NCBI GenBank assembly: GCA_938049795.1
Contig: CALLCD010000157.1
Location: 1-14,650, forward strand
Length of the DNA stretch: 14,650 nt
From: an uncultured Hyphomonadaceae bacterium
Lineage (GTDB): Bacteria; Pseudomonadota; Alphaproteobacteria; Caulobacterales; Hyphomonadaceae
Direction: 5' to 3'
Shown piece after piece: positions 1-8,022 of the stretch. The notes beneath the pieces were generated by a model. That model worked only from the letters and a program-made list of their open reading frames with translations. It was not told the origin of the DNA and made no database searches. The position numbers and the translations under genes are program-made. Numbering within the stretch: position 1 is the stretch's first letter; the number at the start of each line of letters is the position of its first letter.

Positions 1-426
1 ACCCGCAATGAAGGTGTCGCAGTTCTGGCTGAACTCGATCAGATGCGCCATTTGGGCGACCGCGATACTGGGCGCGGCCTGACGCAGGACCGGATTGGCG
101 ATGCCTTCGATGATGTCGGCAATGGGCGTATCGGGCGCGACACTGCCCTCGCCATATTCGCGGATGGCCGCACGGAAGCCCGGTGTTGCATCGGTGCCGA
201 TCTCCTGGGTGAGCCGGAAGAACTGGTAGCGGGGTACGTGGCCATTGTCGGGAAACGCCGCCATGATTTCGATACAGGCTTCCTGATTGGCCGCATGGTC
301 TGCGCCAAGCTCGATGCGCTCTTTCTCGACCGCGCGAATGTTCGGCTCACCCGTATCCGCATGGGCTGGCCCGAACAGGCAAGCGCCCGCGAGCAGTGTT
401 GCGATAAGTTTTAAGGGCTTTCTCAT
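1..426 (-). CDS. Secreted protein of unknown function, 3' part cut off by window edge
   Basis: This reading frame stays open from an ATG at 426 to the window edge, giving 142 codons without a stop, so the C-terminus is missing. The first 23 residues form a clear Sec signal peptide: MRKPLK, a hydrophobic stretch, then the AHA|D cleavage site. The mature part is mildly acidic, begins DTGEPNIRAVEKERIELG, and holds two cysteines (in QEACIEIM and FSQNCDTF) that could pair in the periplasm. A cysteine at residue 16 inside the signal is a poor lipobox because the -3 position is Ala, so signal peptidase I cleavage is more likely. The start overlaps the stop of the upstream lipoprotein gene as ATGA, implying one transcript and translational coupling. 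I recognise no family. The gene is real on the evidence of the signal peptide, coupling and codon usage; its function is unknown. Confidence 0.8.
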   Translation of the reverse strand, partial: MRKPLKLIATLLAGACLFGPAHADTGEPNIRAVEKERIELGADHAANQEACIEIMAAFPDNGHVPRYQFFRLTQEIGTDATPGFRAAIREYGEGSVAPDTPIADIIEGIANPVLRQAAPSIAVAQMAHLIEFSQNCDTFIAG

Positions 427-2414
427 CCGCGTCCTACCCTTCCGAGCGAGGCAATGGGCGCGCCCGCTGGCTCCTCTGCCGGTTCGGCTGACGCCGGCTC
501 GAAGGGCGAGACGAACACGGTGTTTGCGGGCGCTGCGGACACATCCTGGCCTGCGCGATAGAGGCGCAACTGGTCCACTTGCCCAGCGCGGGCGACCTTC
601 ATCACACCTTCCGCCTTGCCATTAACGAACTGGCCTTCGACCGCATAATTGCTGCCCGTCGCGCTGTGGAAAATCATCAAGCCGCCGCCTTGAGGCTTAC
701 CATTTGCCGCGTCGCCAATATATTCGACCGCCGCGCCATCCTCATAGCGGATCACACCAACGCCTGCGCCATCGGCCACACCGCCATTGCAGACGCCAAG
801 CCATGTCCCGATTGCGTCGTCACCGCTATGTTTGTAGCCGCAGCTCGTGGCGATTGTGTCGAGCGAGCGCTGGTTTTCGGTGTAGAGGGTCTGGAGTTTC
901 TCTTGCAGATCCTCGAACCGGATGGCGGTGATGGTCTCATTGGAGTCGATCAGATTCACATTGACAGAGATCTGCTCCTCAAGGGCTGGAACGATGGAGG
1001 TGAGATAATTTGCACCGACGGATTTTGACAGCCGGTTGAGCGAGACGGCCTGGGAGGCAGCATAGATTGCGCCCGACAGGAGCACGCTGGTGCCGAGATT
1101 GCGCGCCTGGGCCTGACCAAAGGTCTGATCCGACCCGCCATTCGCCGCGACACCGACCGCCGCCACTGCGCCGAGCACTGCGAGCGCTGTGGCCGTGTTT
1201 TGCTGACGGGCAATCTGGCGGCGTTCTTCGAGCACTTGATGCTCGGCGACCAGCATATCGCGGACTTGCGCGCCCATTTCGCCATTGTGGATGCCGTCGA
1301 AAATACGCAAGGACTGGATCGACAAATAGCGCCGTTCTGCGTCCAGCAGTCTTTCGGCATAGCGCACGCGGGCGAGATAATCTGCGTCCGCTGATCCGGT
1401 AAAGGTCAGGGCTGCAAGGCTCGGGTCGAATTGGGAAATCGCCGCTGCCCGCTGCATCATCGAGGCTTTGCCCATATGCGTGTCGTTGAGCATATCGACA
1501 ATCCGGTCCGCCATCGCGTCCGAGAAGACCCGCTCCAATGGATCAAGGTCGCTGCTGTCGCTGACCTGCATGGCCAGCAATGTCGCTTGGTCGAGCAGGA
1601 TTTTCTCAACCGGGTAGGATTGGACCGCATTGCGTTCGCCCGTCAGGGTCAAAGGACGGACGGAGACGTTTTCGCTGGCATCCCCTGCGATGTAGGAGAC
1701 AAAATCAAGCGCAGGTGCGGGGGTTTCGAGCCGTCCGGCCTGTAGACTGTCGAGCGAGGAGGTGCTGACGCTGGCACCCTGCCCGCCGGCCGAAGCCAGC
1801 AAGGGGCCACTGGCGAGCAAGACGCCATTGGTCGGCGCGGCGGCGCGATGGTCGGCACGTACGGTGACCAGAGGCGTGACCAGATCGCCAAATGTAATTG
1901 GCTCGGAGTCCATCATACGCTCAGGGTCAGGGAAGGAATAAGCGGTAAAATCGACGGTCAGGACGCTGGCAAGGCTTTCAGCCTGAGTGATCGGCGCGGA
2001 GGTTAGCGTGCCGTCCGTATCCAGCTTGATCGCATGGGGCGACAAGAGGACCGTGTGCTCGGGCAGGCGCTGGACCAGTTCCTTGTACATGGAGAGCGCG
2101 AAATAGTTCGACTTCACCACAACGCTGTCGGCGATCTGCTCGCTTTCAGGCGAGTTCAGGGCAGCGGCCCGCAATGTGCCGCCGATGGGACGGCTGAGAT
2201 AGGCGCCGCGATAGGCGTCGGCCGCGTCGGTCTCGACCACGGCGGGATAGCGGATGACGACAAGGGCTGAGCCGGCGGGGGCTTCGGCTTGAAGCTCCAC
2301 GGGGGCGGCATTGGTCAATATGGCAGAGGTTTTCGACCCCGTCGCTGTGGCCGCACATCCGACCAGACCGAACAGCGCCGCCAGTCCCAACCATTTGAAA
2401 TCAGTATGTCTCAT
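423..2414 (-). CDS. Large lipoprotein with C-terminal MORN-like repeats
   Basis: This 663-residue protein starts with a lipoprotein signal ending in the lipobox L17-V-G-C20, so it should be lipid-anchored in the periplasm or at the outer membrane. Residues 30-400 have no family I recognise. Residues 345-405 look helical and charged. Residues 407-425 and 440-459 are small-residue hydrophobic stretches (AVLGAVAAVGVAANGG and similar) that could be glycine-zipper-like membrane or packing segments. Residues 538-610 contain about three MORN-like units (for example YIGDAANGKPQGGGLMIF and VEGQFVNGKAEGVMKV), with Cys525 and Cys542 just before or within them. The tail is rich in Pro, Ala and Glu. The start is supported by a GAGGG ribosome binding site at 2422-2426. 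It is the first gene of an operon whose second gene, a secreted protein, overlaps it by 4 bases. A role in envelope structure or as a surface scaffold is inference only. Confidence 0.85.
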   Translation of the reverse strand: MRHTDFKWLGLAALFGLVGCAATATGSKTSAILTNAAPVELQAEAPAGSALVVIRYPAVVETDAADAYRGAYLSRPIGGTLRAAALNSPESEQIADSVVVKSNYFALSMYKELVQRLPEHTVLLSPHAIKLDTDGTLTSAPITQAESLASVLTVDFTAYSFPDPERMMDSEPITFGDLVTPLVTVRADHRAAAPTNGVLLASGPLLASAGGQGASVSTSSLDSLQAGRLETPAPALDFVSYIAGDASENVSVRPLTLTGERNAVQSYPVEKILLDQATLLAMQVSDSSDLDPLERVFSDAMADRIVDMLNDTHMGKASMMQRAAAISQFDPSLAALTFTGSADADYLARVRYAERLLDAERRYLSIQSLRIFDGIHNGEMGAQVRDMLVAEHQVLEERRQIARQQNTATALAVLGAVAAVGVAANGGSDQTFGQAQARNLGTSVLLSGAIYAASQAVSLNRLSKSVGANYLTSIVPALEEQISVNVNLIDSNETITAIRFEDLQEKLQTLYTENQRSLDTIATSCGYKHSGDDAIGTWLGVCNGGVADGAGVGVIRYEDGAAVEYIGDAANGKPQGGGLMIFHSATGSNYAVEGQFVNGKAEGVMKVARAGQVDQLRLYRAGQDVSAAPANTVFVSPFEPASAEPAEEPAGAPIASLGRVGRG

Positions 2415-2543
2415 TTACCAGCCCTCTGTATCTGTCAGATTGACGTAGGAGCAGCTTGCACGAAGTTTTTCACGCCAGCAATCCAAAATTGATACCAAAG
2501 GTTAACGCATCGGACATGAACATGCCATGAGTTCGGGCTGCAG
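2415..2543 (-). promoter_or_regulatory. Leader and promoter region of the lipoprotein operon
   Basis: This is the 129-base gap between the stop of the CNNM/CorC gene and the start of the lipoprotein gene, both on the minus strand. A GAGGG ribosome binding site lies at 2422-2426, eight bases before the start. The middle part (about 2465-2510) is AT-richer than its surroundings and is the likely promoter location, but I find no convincing -35/-10 pair. No clear Rho-independent terminator for the upstream aro operon is visible, so read-through is possible. Confidence 0.4.
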
Positions 2544-3803
2544 CTAACCTTCAAGTGCCTCGATCCGTAGGCTCGTGATCTGGTTTCGCAGGCGTTTTAC
2601 GATGTCAAATCTGTAGCCGTGAAAGGCGAAACGCTGGCCGACTTCGGGAATGGTCTGGGCTTCATGGATGACCAGTCCGGCCACGGTGACGGCCTCTTCG
2701 TCGGGCAGCGACCAGCCGAGCGCGCGGTTGAGATCACGTATCGTTACCCAGCCATCGACATCGGCCGAGCCATCGGGCTGGGGCCGGACGCCTTGGACCA
2801 CAATGTCATGCTCGTCGCGAATGTCGCCGACAATCTCCTCGAGAATATCTTCAAGCGTTACAAGGCCTTGTAGCGCACCATATTCGTCAACGATGAGTGC
2901 AAAATGGCTGCGGCGGGTCATGAATGCGTCAAGCTGGTCGAGCAAAGGCGTCGTTTCGGGGACGAACCACGGCTCGGTCAAGAGCTCTTCGAGATTAAGG
3001 GCGTCGAGCTTGCCCTGATGCGGCGCGATGGCGCGCAACAGGTCTTTGGCATGGAGGACGCCGATGATCTCCTCGCGTTCGCCGCGATAGAGCGGGATAC
3101 GGGTGTGGGCGCTCGAGAGGGCCTTCATGATCACGTCCTGGGTCGGCCGGTCGACATCGAGCATATTGATGTTTTTGCGGTGGATCATGACCTCGGAGAC
3201 GGCCATATCTTTCAAATCGAGCGCGCCGAGCAGCCGGTGGCGGTCGGCCTCGTCCACGGCACCCTGAGAGGCGTGCATCGAGATTGCGCCGCGAATTTCC
3301 TGATCTGCAGACACGTCGGGGCCTGCCAAACGGACGCCGCACAGGCGCAAAGTGCCCGCGACAATGAGCTGGACGATCCGGACCACCCAGCTAAGCGCCG
3401 AGACCAGCCATGAAATTGGCCGCGCGACCCGCATCGCCATGCCATCAGGCCGCGTAATGGCGAGCGTTTTGGGCAGGACTTCGGCAAAAACCAGCACCAG
3501 CACCGTCATTACGCCTGTTGCCGCCGCCATCGCCGCGCCACCTTGGCCGAGCCAGGCCGCAAATACGCTTGTCGCCAGCACAGAGGCCAGAATATTAACG
3601 AGATTATTGCCCAGAAGAATGGTGCCGATCAGGCTTTCGCGGTCGGCCAGCAATTTGTTAACGCGGGCGGCTTGGGCGTCCCCGTCTTCTTCAAGCTGGT
3701 GCATGCGCGCGCGCGAGGCCGCCGTCAGCGCCGTCTCCGAGCCGGAAAAGAAGCCCGACAAGGCCAAGAGCAAAATAATCGCGATCACCGTTCCGATCAT
3801 CAT
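2544..3803 (-). CDS. CNNM/CorC (HlyC/CorC) family CBS-domain membrane protein
   Basis: This 419-residue protein has the three-part CNNM/CorC layout. An N-terminal DUF21 transmembrane domain (about residues 1-190) carries the conserved GSETALTAAS at 21-30 and EVLPKTLA at 108-115. A pair of CBS domains follows (about 200-325; PLYRGEREEIIGVLHAKDLL, then ALIVDEYGALQGLVTLEDILEEIVGDI). The C-terminal CorC_HlyC domain spans about 335-415. Family members are implicated in magnesium or cobalt homeostasis, and characterised CNNM/CorC proteins export Mg2+; the old 'hemolysin' label is misleading. Its ATG (a double ATGATG) overlaps the aroB stop as ATGA, so it is the third cistron of aroK-aroB-corC-like. 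This linkage recurs in alphaproteobacteria; no functional tie to the shikimate pathway is known to me. Length is normal for the family, and family assignment is secure while the transported ion is not. Confidence 0.93.
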   Translation of the reverse strand: MMIGTVIAIILLLALSGFFSGSETALTAASRARMHQLEEDGDAQAARVNKLLADRESLIGTILLGNNLVNILASVLATSVFAAWLGQGGAAMAAATGVMTVLVLVFAEVLPKTLAITRPDGMAMRVARPISWLVSALSWVVRIVQLIVAGTLRLCGVRLAGPDVSADQEIRGAISMHASQGAVDEADRHRLLGALDLKDMAVSEVMIHRKNINMLDVDRPTQDVIMKALSSAHTRIPLYRGEREEIIGVLHAKDLLRAIAPHQGKLDALNLEELLTEPWFVPETTPLLDQLDAFMTRRSHFALIVDEYGALQGLVTLEDILEEIVGDIRDEHDIVVQGVRPQPDGSADVDGWVTIRDLNRALGWSLPDEEAVTVAGLVIHEAQTIPEVGQRFAFHGYRFDIVKRLRNQITSLRIEALEG

Positions 3804-4930
3804 GAAAGTCCCGTTTCCTCCGTCAGAAAGGCGTTCACATCAGCAAGATCTGCCGCCTCGTATATAAAGGCCTGCCCCAGTCCGCGCGCAAGGATCAGCG
3901 GCACTTTGGCGCCGCGTGCTTTCTTGTCCTGACGCATATATTCGACCAACGCGCCGGCCTTGTATGGCCCGCCGTCAAGCGCGGTTATGTCGGTTTTGAG
4001 CCCTGACGCGCCGATTGCAGCAACGGCGCGCTGGGCGTCTTGGCCGGTCATCAGGCCGAGCCGTGCCGAATAGCGCAGCGCCAGCGCCATGCCGGTGCCA
4101 ACGGCCTCGCCATGAAGCAATTGCGGGCCGAACCTGTTGGCCGCTTCGAGCGCATGGCCGAATGTGTGGCCCAGATTGAGCAAGGCACGCACGCCGCCCT
4201 CGCGCTCGTCAAGGGCGACAATCCGCGCTTTGGCCGCACAGGACCGGGCGACCGCTTCGGTGATGGCGTGGGGGGAGAGCGCTGTCACGTCCGCGCCATT
4301 TTTCTCAAGCCAATCAAAGAAGTCCGGCTCGTCGATCAGGCCGTATTTGATAATCTCGGCATAGCCAGCCTGTAATTCGCGGGCGGGTAAAGTGGCGAGC
4401 ACGTCGCTGTCGGCAATGACCAGACGCGGCTGGTAGAACGCGCCGATCAGGTTTTTGCCATGGGCCGTGTTGACCGCCGTTTTGCCGCCGACAGAACTAT
4501 CGACCTGGGCCAAAAGCGTTGTCGGCACCTGCACGAATTGCATGCCGCGTTTCATCAGCGAGGCGGCAAGCCCCGTCAGATCGCCGACCACGCCGCCGCC
4601 AAGGGCGACCAGCACATCGTCGCGCCCTGCCCCCGCGCCGATCAGCCAGTCGAGCATGGCGGCAAGGGAGGTGACAGATTTGCTCGCCTCGCCGGCTGCG
4701 ATGGTGCGCGTATTGGCCTCTAGCCCTGATTTTTGCAGGGCGGCTTCGAAGGCGGGCAGGTGCAATTGGGCGACGGTTTCATCGGTGACGACAAAGACGC
4801 GCGCGCGGCTTGCGAGAGGCGCTAAAAGCCCGCCAGCATTGGCGATGAGGCCTGCGCCGATTTCGATAGTGTAGGACCGTTCGCCCAGATCGACGCGGAC
4901 GGTTTGGCTTGGGGGGTCAGGCGTCGTCAT
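3800..4930 (-). CDS. aroB: 3-dehydroquinate synthase
   Basis: The 376-residue product catalyses the second step of the shikimate pathway, converting DAHP to 3-dehydroquinate with NAD+ and a divalent metal, in the cytoplasm. Family signatures are all present: the NAD-binding GGGVVGD at 111-117, VPTTLLAQVDSSVGGKTAVN around 135-154, and the KNLIGAFYQP segment that follows. The expected metal ligands are Glu192 (in YAEIIKYG), His255 (in LNLGHTFGH) and His273 (in LLHGEAVG). Length and motif spacing match standard bacterial AroB. Its start overlaps the aroK stop by 4 bases and its stop overlaps the next gene's start by 4 bases, so the three genes are almost certainly co-transcribed and translationally coupled. 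No disruption is seen. Confidence 0.97.
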   Translation of the reverse strand: MTTPDPPSQTVRVDLGERSYTIEIGAGLIANAGGLLAPLASRARVFVVTDETVAQLHLPAFEAALQKSGLEANTRTIAAGEASKSVTSLAAMLDWLIGAGAGRDDVLVALGGGVVGDLTGLAASLMKRGMQFVQVPTTLLAQVDSSVGGKTAVNTAHGKNLIGAFYQPRLVIADSDVLATLPARELQAGYAEIIKYGLIDEPDFFDWLEKNGADVTALSPHAITEAVARSCAAKARIVALDEREGGVRALLNLGHTFGHALEAANRFGPQLLHGEAVGTGMALALRYSARLGLMTGQDAQRAVAAIGASGLKTDITALDGGPYKAGALVEYMRQDKKARGAKVPLILARGLGQAFIYEAADLADVNAFLTEETGLS

Positions 4931-5499
4931 GCCGGTTTCCAGCCTTTGAGCGCGGTCAGGATCAGCTCGACCGTGGTTGAATGTGGCCCGTCATCGCTGG
5001 CGATCACGAGATCGGCCTTGGAATAGATCGCTGTGCGCTCGTCAAGCAGGCGGGACAAGACCTCGCGGGCGTCGGGGCGTTTGAGCAATGGGCGGTGGTC
5101 GCGCTTGGTGACGCGGCGCCAGAGCGTTTCGAGGTCGGCGTTCAGCCACACGGTTACTGCCTTGGATCGCATGAGTTTTCTTGTGTCCTCATCGAGATAG
5201 GCCCCGCCCCCTGTGGCGAGGATATGCGGCGGGTTTTTGAGCAGGCGTTCGAGCACGCGTTTTTCGCCGCGACGGAACTCGGCCTCGCCATGCAGGCTGA
5301 AAATATCGGCAATTGACAGCCCCGCCGCCTTCTCGATCTCGGTGTCGCTGTCACAGAAACTGCGCCCCATCGCACTGGCCAGACGCCGCCCAACCGTGGA
5401 CTTACCCGCCCCCATAAGCCCCACCAGTGCTACAGTTCGCGCAGGATATTCCCCCGGGTATTCCGGTGTGGTTTTTGAAAGAGACTTGTTTACGACCAT
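4927..5499 (-). CDS. aroK: Shikimate kinase
   Basis: This 190-residue cytoplasmic P-loop kinase phosphorylates shikimate to shikimate 3-phosphate. It shows the Walker A motif GLMGAGKST at 27-35, the shikimate-binding acidic pair in FCDSDTEIE (Asp50/Asp52), EAEFRRGE with Arg76, the GGG of the Walker B-like loop at 97-99, and the lid segment KRDHRPLL near 132-139. The ATG at 5499 gives an N-terminal extension of about 20 residues before the kinase fold, which is common in alphaproteobacterial AroK. The Shine-Dalgarno is weak (AAAGATC just upstream). An ATG at 5520 is out of frame and quickly stops, so it is not an alternative start. It is the promoter-proximal gene of the aroK-aroB-CNNM/CorC operon, divergent from a 44-residue membrane protein gene. 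Confidence 0.96.
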   Translation of the reverse strand: MVVNKSLSKTTPEYPGEYPARTVALVGLMGAGKSTVGRRLASAMGRSFCDSDTEIEKAAGLSIADIFSLHGEAEFRRGEKRVLERLLKNPPHILATGGGAYLDEDTRKLMRSKAVTVWLNADLETLWRRVTKRDHRPLLKRPDAREVLSRLLDERTAIYSKADLVIASDDGPHSTTVELILTALKGWKPA

Positions 5500-5521
5500 T
5501 GATCTTTATAGCTTACCCATG

Positions 5522-5539
5522 ACACTCCTATAGGTGTGT
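5522..5539. promoter_or_regulatory. 18-bp dyad in the divergent aroK / small ORF intergenic region
   Basis: ACACTCCTATAGGTGTGT is symmetric at 16 of 18 positions around a perfect CCTATAGG core. It lies 23 bases upstream of the aroK start and 46 bases upstream of the small plus-strand gene, where a regulator of one or both promoters would bind. Function is inferred from symmetry and location only; I do not recognise it as the site of a known regulator. Confidence 0.3.
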
Positions 5540-5585
5540 GGTGCGTGCCGCAATAGAATGAGATGAGCATCGGGAGAGTTTTCAA

Positions 5586-5720
5586 ATGCGCAAATGGTTG
5601 GTTTTGATTGGAATCATTGCCCTGATCCTCGCCGGAATCTGTGTCTGGCTTGCCAGCAAAGCGAATGATGGGCGGCCCGAAGCGGGCGAGGTCCGGATTG
5701 AAATCGACACGGTGCTTTAG
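5586..5720 (+). CDS. 44-residue single-pass membrane protein
   Basis: This short gene encodes 44 residues. A basic start (MRKW) leads into one hydrophobic helix at about residues 5-23 (LVLIGIIALILAGICVWLA), followed by a short polar, acidic tail ending EVRIEIDTVL. A good ribosome binding site, GGGAGAG at 5572-5578, sits 7 bases before the ATG, which is the main reason to call it. By the positive-inside rule the N-terminus should be cytoplasmic and the tail periplasmic. It is transcribed away from aroK and toward xerD. Retention of the N-terminal hydrophobic segment as an anchor is more likely than cleavage. I do not know a family for it. It is too small for many gene finders, so it may be unannotated in relatives. 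Confidence 0.6.
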   Translation: MRKWLVLIGIIALILAGICVWLASKANDGRPEAGEVRIEIDTVL

Positions 5721-5731
5721 GCCTCGGGGCC

Positions 5732-5770
5732 GAGTCTCTTAATGAGTCTACTTCGCCGGTTTGGAGTCTA
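5732..5770 (+). repeat. Three short GAGTCT direct repeats upstream of xerD
   Basis: GAGTCT occurs at 5732-5737, 5744-5749 and 5764-5769, with the last two followed by AC (GAGTCTAC). Start-to-start spacings are 12 and 20 bases. They lie in the 107-base gap between the small membrane protein gene and xerD. They could be a binding site array for a xerD regulator or chance; the spacing is not an exact helical repeat. Confidence 0.25.
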
Positions 5771-5827
5771 CTCGTGGGCCGGATTTTGTGGGATAAAGCG
5801 TTAAGGCTCCTGAGCTAGACTGGCCGG

Positions 5828-6739
5828 ATGCAAGACGCGATCCGGATTGAAGCTTTCCTCGAAATGATGTCGGCCGAGCGCGGCGCGGCGCAAAACACGC
5901 TCGACGCTTATGCGCGCGATTTGCTGGACGCGTCGCAATTTTTGCGCGGCAAACTGGTGACGGCAAACCCGCACCAGCTTTCCAAATGGTTGCAGAATCT
6001 CTCCGATCAAGGGCTTGCCGCCTCGACGGCTGCGCGGAGGCTGTCGGCGGCAAAACGGTTTTTCAAATTCCTGTTCGAAGAAGGCGACCGCAAGGACAAT
6101 CCAACAAGCCTGCTTGATGCGCCGAAAACAGGGCGCGATATTCCCGATGTGCTCAGCCGTGAGGAGATGATGGCCGTGATCTCCGCGTGTGGGGACGATG
6201 TGCGGCTGCGGTGTCTCGTCGAGTGTCTTTATGGGGCGGGGCTTCGGGTGAGCGAGCTTGTCAGTCTACGGATGGGTGAATTGCCACGGCGCAAGGCCGG
6301 GGTTTGGCAGACCACGGACATTATCGTGCGCGGCAAGGGCGGCAAGGAACGGCTTTGCCCGCTGGGCGGCCCTGCCCTCGAGGCGATTTCGGACTGGCTG
6401 GAGATTCGCGACGAGAGCCTACCGAAAAATTCGCTGGCGCGCGGACGGGCGGAGAAATTCGTCTTCCCTTCGCGCGGCAAGGACGGGCATCTGACACGGC
6501 GACGGCTCGGGCAAATGCTCGAAGCGCTGGCGCTCAAAGCGGGGCTCGCGCCAGCGCGCGTCCACCCGCACGCTTTGCGTCACGCCTATGCGACGCATCT
6601 TTTGCAGGGCGGAGCAGACTTGCGCAGTGTACAGACTTTGCTTGGGCATGCGGATATTTCGACGACGCAGATTTATACGCATGTGTTGACGGACGAGCTG
6701 GCGGAGCTGCTCGAGATGGCGCATCCGCTGGCGGGTTAG
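5828..6739 (+). CDS. xerD: Tyrosine site-specific recombinase XerD (XerC/XerD family)
   Basis: This 303-residue recombinase has the two-domain Xer layout: an N-terminal SAM-like core-binding domain (about 1-95) and a C-terminal catalytic domain (about 108-300). Catalytic residues are all visible: Arg140 in YGAGLRVSEL, Lys170 in VRGKGGKER, His248 and Arg251 in HPHALRHAYATH, His274 in LLGHADIS, and the nucleophile Tyr283 in QIYTHV. Xer recombinases resolve chromosome dimers at dif with XerC, XerD and FtsK. The position divergent from aroK is typical of alphaproteobacterial xerD, favouring D over C; the sequence alone does not fully separate them. Length is normal and the protein looks intact. 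The ribosome binding site is weak. Immediately 3' is the lower-GC cassette at 6772-8794, but this protein looks like the housekeeping enzyme rather than an integrase of that cassette. Confidence 0.92.
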   Translation: MQDAIRIEAFLEMMSAERGAAQNTLDAYARDLLDASQFLRGKLVTANPHQLSKWLQNLSDQGLAASTAARRLSAAKRFFKFLFEEGDRKDNPTSLLDAPKTGRDIPDVLSREEMMAVISACGDDVRLRCLVECLYGAGLRVSELVSLRMGELPRRKAGVWQTTDIIVRGKGGKERLCPLGGPALEAISDWLEIRDESLPKNSLARGRAEKFVFPSRGKDGHLTRRRLGQMLEALALKAGLAPARVHPHALRHAYATHLLQGGADLRSVQTLLGHADISTTQIYTHVLTDELAELLEMAHPLAG

Positions 6740-6771
6740 TGGGGTTTGCGAGGGGGGGCGGAAACGGACGC

Positions 6772-7164
6772 TCAAGAGGTGCTCAATTCGGACTTGCGGG
6801 GGTTCTGTACCGCAAATACAAGCAGACATATTGCTCCCACTTCCAATAATAGTTCCAGGCCGATAATCGGACTGATTGTTGCCGACAGCATACACGCGAT
6901 AAGCCTTGCCACAACTACGCCTGACAGAATGCATATAGAGAGGGCTGCTCTTGCTGTATGGCTTACACCCCATTTGCCACTAAGAAGCAAAAACGCGGCG
7001 ATTCCTATCTCTCCCCCACCTATGATTGCAGCGAGTGTGATACGCGCGTCTGTGGTCGGTAGACCTATACCGTAGAGGGCTGAGAAGATATCCGGACAGA
7101 TCGTCGTGGCTATCCCTAGAAGAGCCAGACACAATGCGAATAGTAGGTTGAGAAAGATCAGCAT
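6772..7164 (-). CDS. DUF4345-like four-helix membrane protein
   Basis: This 130-residue protein is almost all hydrophobic, with four likely transmembrane helices at about 3-23, 42-62, 71-92 and 99-119. Helix one is followed by CPDIFSALYGIGLPTTDAR, and helix two carries GGGEIGIAAF with a conserved-looking Glu. That pattern resembles the small DUF4345 membrane family, for which no function is established. Its ATG shares a base with the upstream hydroxylase stop (TAATG), so it is translationally coupled and probably acts with that enzyme or in the same membrane process. Composition is low-GC like the rest of the cassette. The tail is short and polar (NPRKSELSTS). Its 3' end faces the xerD end only 32 bases away. 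Confidence 0.75.
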   Translation of the reverse strand: MLIFLNLLFALCLALLGIATTICPDIFSALYGIGLPTTDARITLAAIIGGGEIGIAAFLLLSGKWGVSHTARAALSICILSGVVVARLIACMLSATISPIIGLELLLEVGAICLLVFAVQNPRKSELSTS

Positions 7165-8012
7165 TAGGTTTTTCGAAAAGGTTCAATCAGTTGGCCGGAA
7201 TAAGTTGCAGGATAGTCGAAACTGTCCGCAAGACCAATCTCATCGTTGCGAACCTGTCGGCGCGGATGTCGAAATGTTCCGAGCAAGTGGTCCCACATCA
7301 GAGTAAAAAGCCCGAAGTTTACATTACCCTCGGTTTCGGACGCACGGTGATGAAGTCGATGACCGGGTGCAACAGCCCAAATATAACCAAGTGATCCAAT
7401 GCGAATGTCCGCGTTCGTATGCTGCAACAACAATTGCAACGCCACAGCTAGAGCGAGCAACGCGGCAACATCCATTGTTATGCCCAGCAGAATCAGCGGC
7501 AACGTCCCTGCTATAAGTTCGATTGTTTGATGCAGCGGGTGCTTCATCAATCCGTTAAACCCATACAATCTGCGAACGCTATGATGTACGGCGTGCAGAC
7601 GCCACAGCCAGCTTATCCGATGGCTGGAATAGTGAGCGAGCGTTATTCCAAAGTCGGCTATCAGAATAGCCATTAGGAGCTGCAACCAGAGCGGCCATTC
7701 ATGCGGCCATAGGTTTGCACCGAATCCAAATGACGAGATCACCGGCAATAGCGCAACCGCAAAGATTGTAGAGCCCTCGTTGACAGTGGCGTGGATAATA
7801 TCCCGAGCGCGATCACCTTGCGCTTGGTTCCATTGAGGCTCGTAAGGTGCGATTCGCTCCGCCAAAAGACTTGCAATGATCGCCAGGCCCAGTAGCCCTG
7901 CCAATCCTATCTTCGATAACCCAGCTGTAATCAACCATATTGCAACTCCGTTGGTTACAAGAAAAAGGATGGGGGCAAAGCTATAGCGGACAATGGGTGC
8001 GAAAGATGACAT
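7164..8012 (-). CDS. Fatty acid hydroxylase / sterol desaturase-family membrane di-iron enzyme
   Basis: This 282-residue integral membrane protein has the histidine-box set of the fatty acid hydroxylase superfamily: H127-x3-H131 (HYSSH), H140-x2-HH144 (HAVHH), an additional H158/H161 pair, H198, and H218-x2-HH222 (HRLHH). These ligate a di-iron centre that hydroxylates or desaturates lipid-like substrates using O2 and an electron donor. Hydrophobic helices occupy about 12-55, 80-98, 108-127 and 165-195. Substrates in this family include fatty acids, sterols, carotenoids and alkylglycerols; none can be chosen here. The start is fixed by a strong AAGGAG ribosome binding site. That site lies in the arm of a hairpin (8023-8041), which may control translation. 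It is preceded by an AraC-type regulator gene and coupled to the DUF4345-like gene after it. Confidence 0.88.
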   Translation of the reverse strand: MSSFAPIVRYSFAPILFLVTNGVAIWLITAGLSKIGLAGLLGLAIIASLLAERIAPYEPQWNQAQGDRARDIIHATVNEGSTIFAVALLPVISSFGFGANLWPHEWPLWLQLLMAILIADFGITLAHYSSHRISWLWRLHAVHHSVRRLYGFNGLMKHPLHQTIELIAGTLPLILLGITMDVAALLALAVALQLLLQHTNADIRIGSLGYIWAVAPGHRLHHRASETEGNVNFGLFTLMWDHLLGTFRHPRRQVRNDEIGLADSFDYPATYSGQLIEPFRKT

Positions 8013-8022
8013 CGGGCTTACT

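Noticed and set aside
39..414. Alternative frames of 107 residues (minus) and 123 residues (plus) at the left edge
   Set aside because: The signal-peptide frame starting at 426 on the minus strand explains the region, is coupled to the upstream gene, and is open to the window edge.
1..426. A lipobox around residue 16 of the secreted protein
   Set aside because: The -3 residue is Ala rather than Leu/Val/Ile and a better signal peptidase I site (AHA|D) follows.
5828..6739. xerD as the integrase of a mobile island
   Set aside because: The protein has standard Xer length and motifs, normal high GC and the conserved position next to aroK, so it is best read as the housekeeping recombinase.
6740..6771. 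A tRNA fragment between xerD and the DUF4345-like gene
   Set aside because: The G-run and short motif suggested a tRNA 3' end at first sight, but no T-arm, acceptor pairing or CCA end can be formed.
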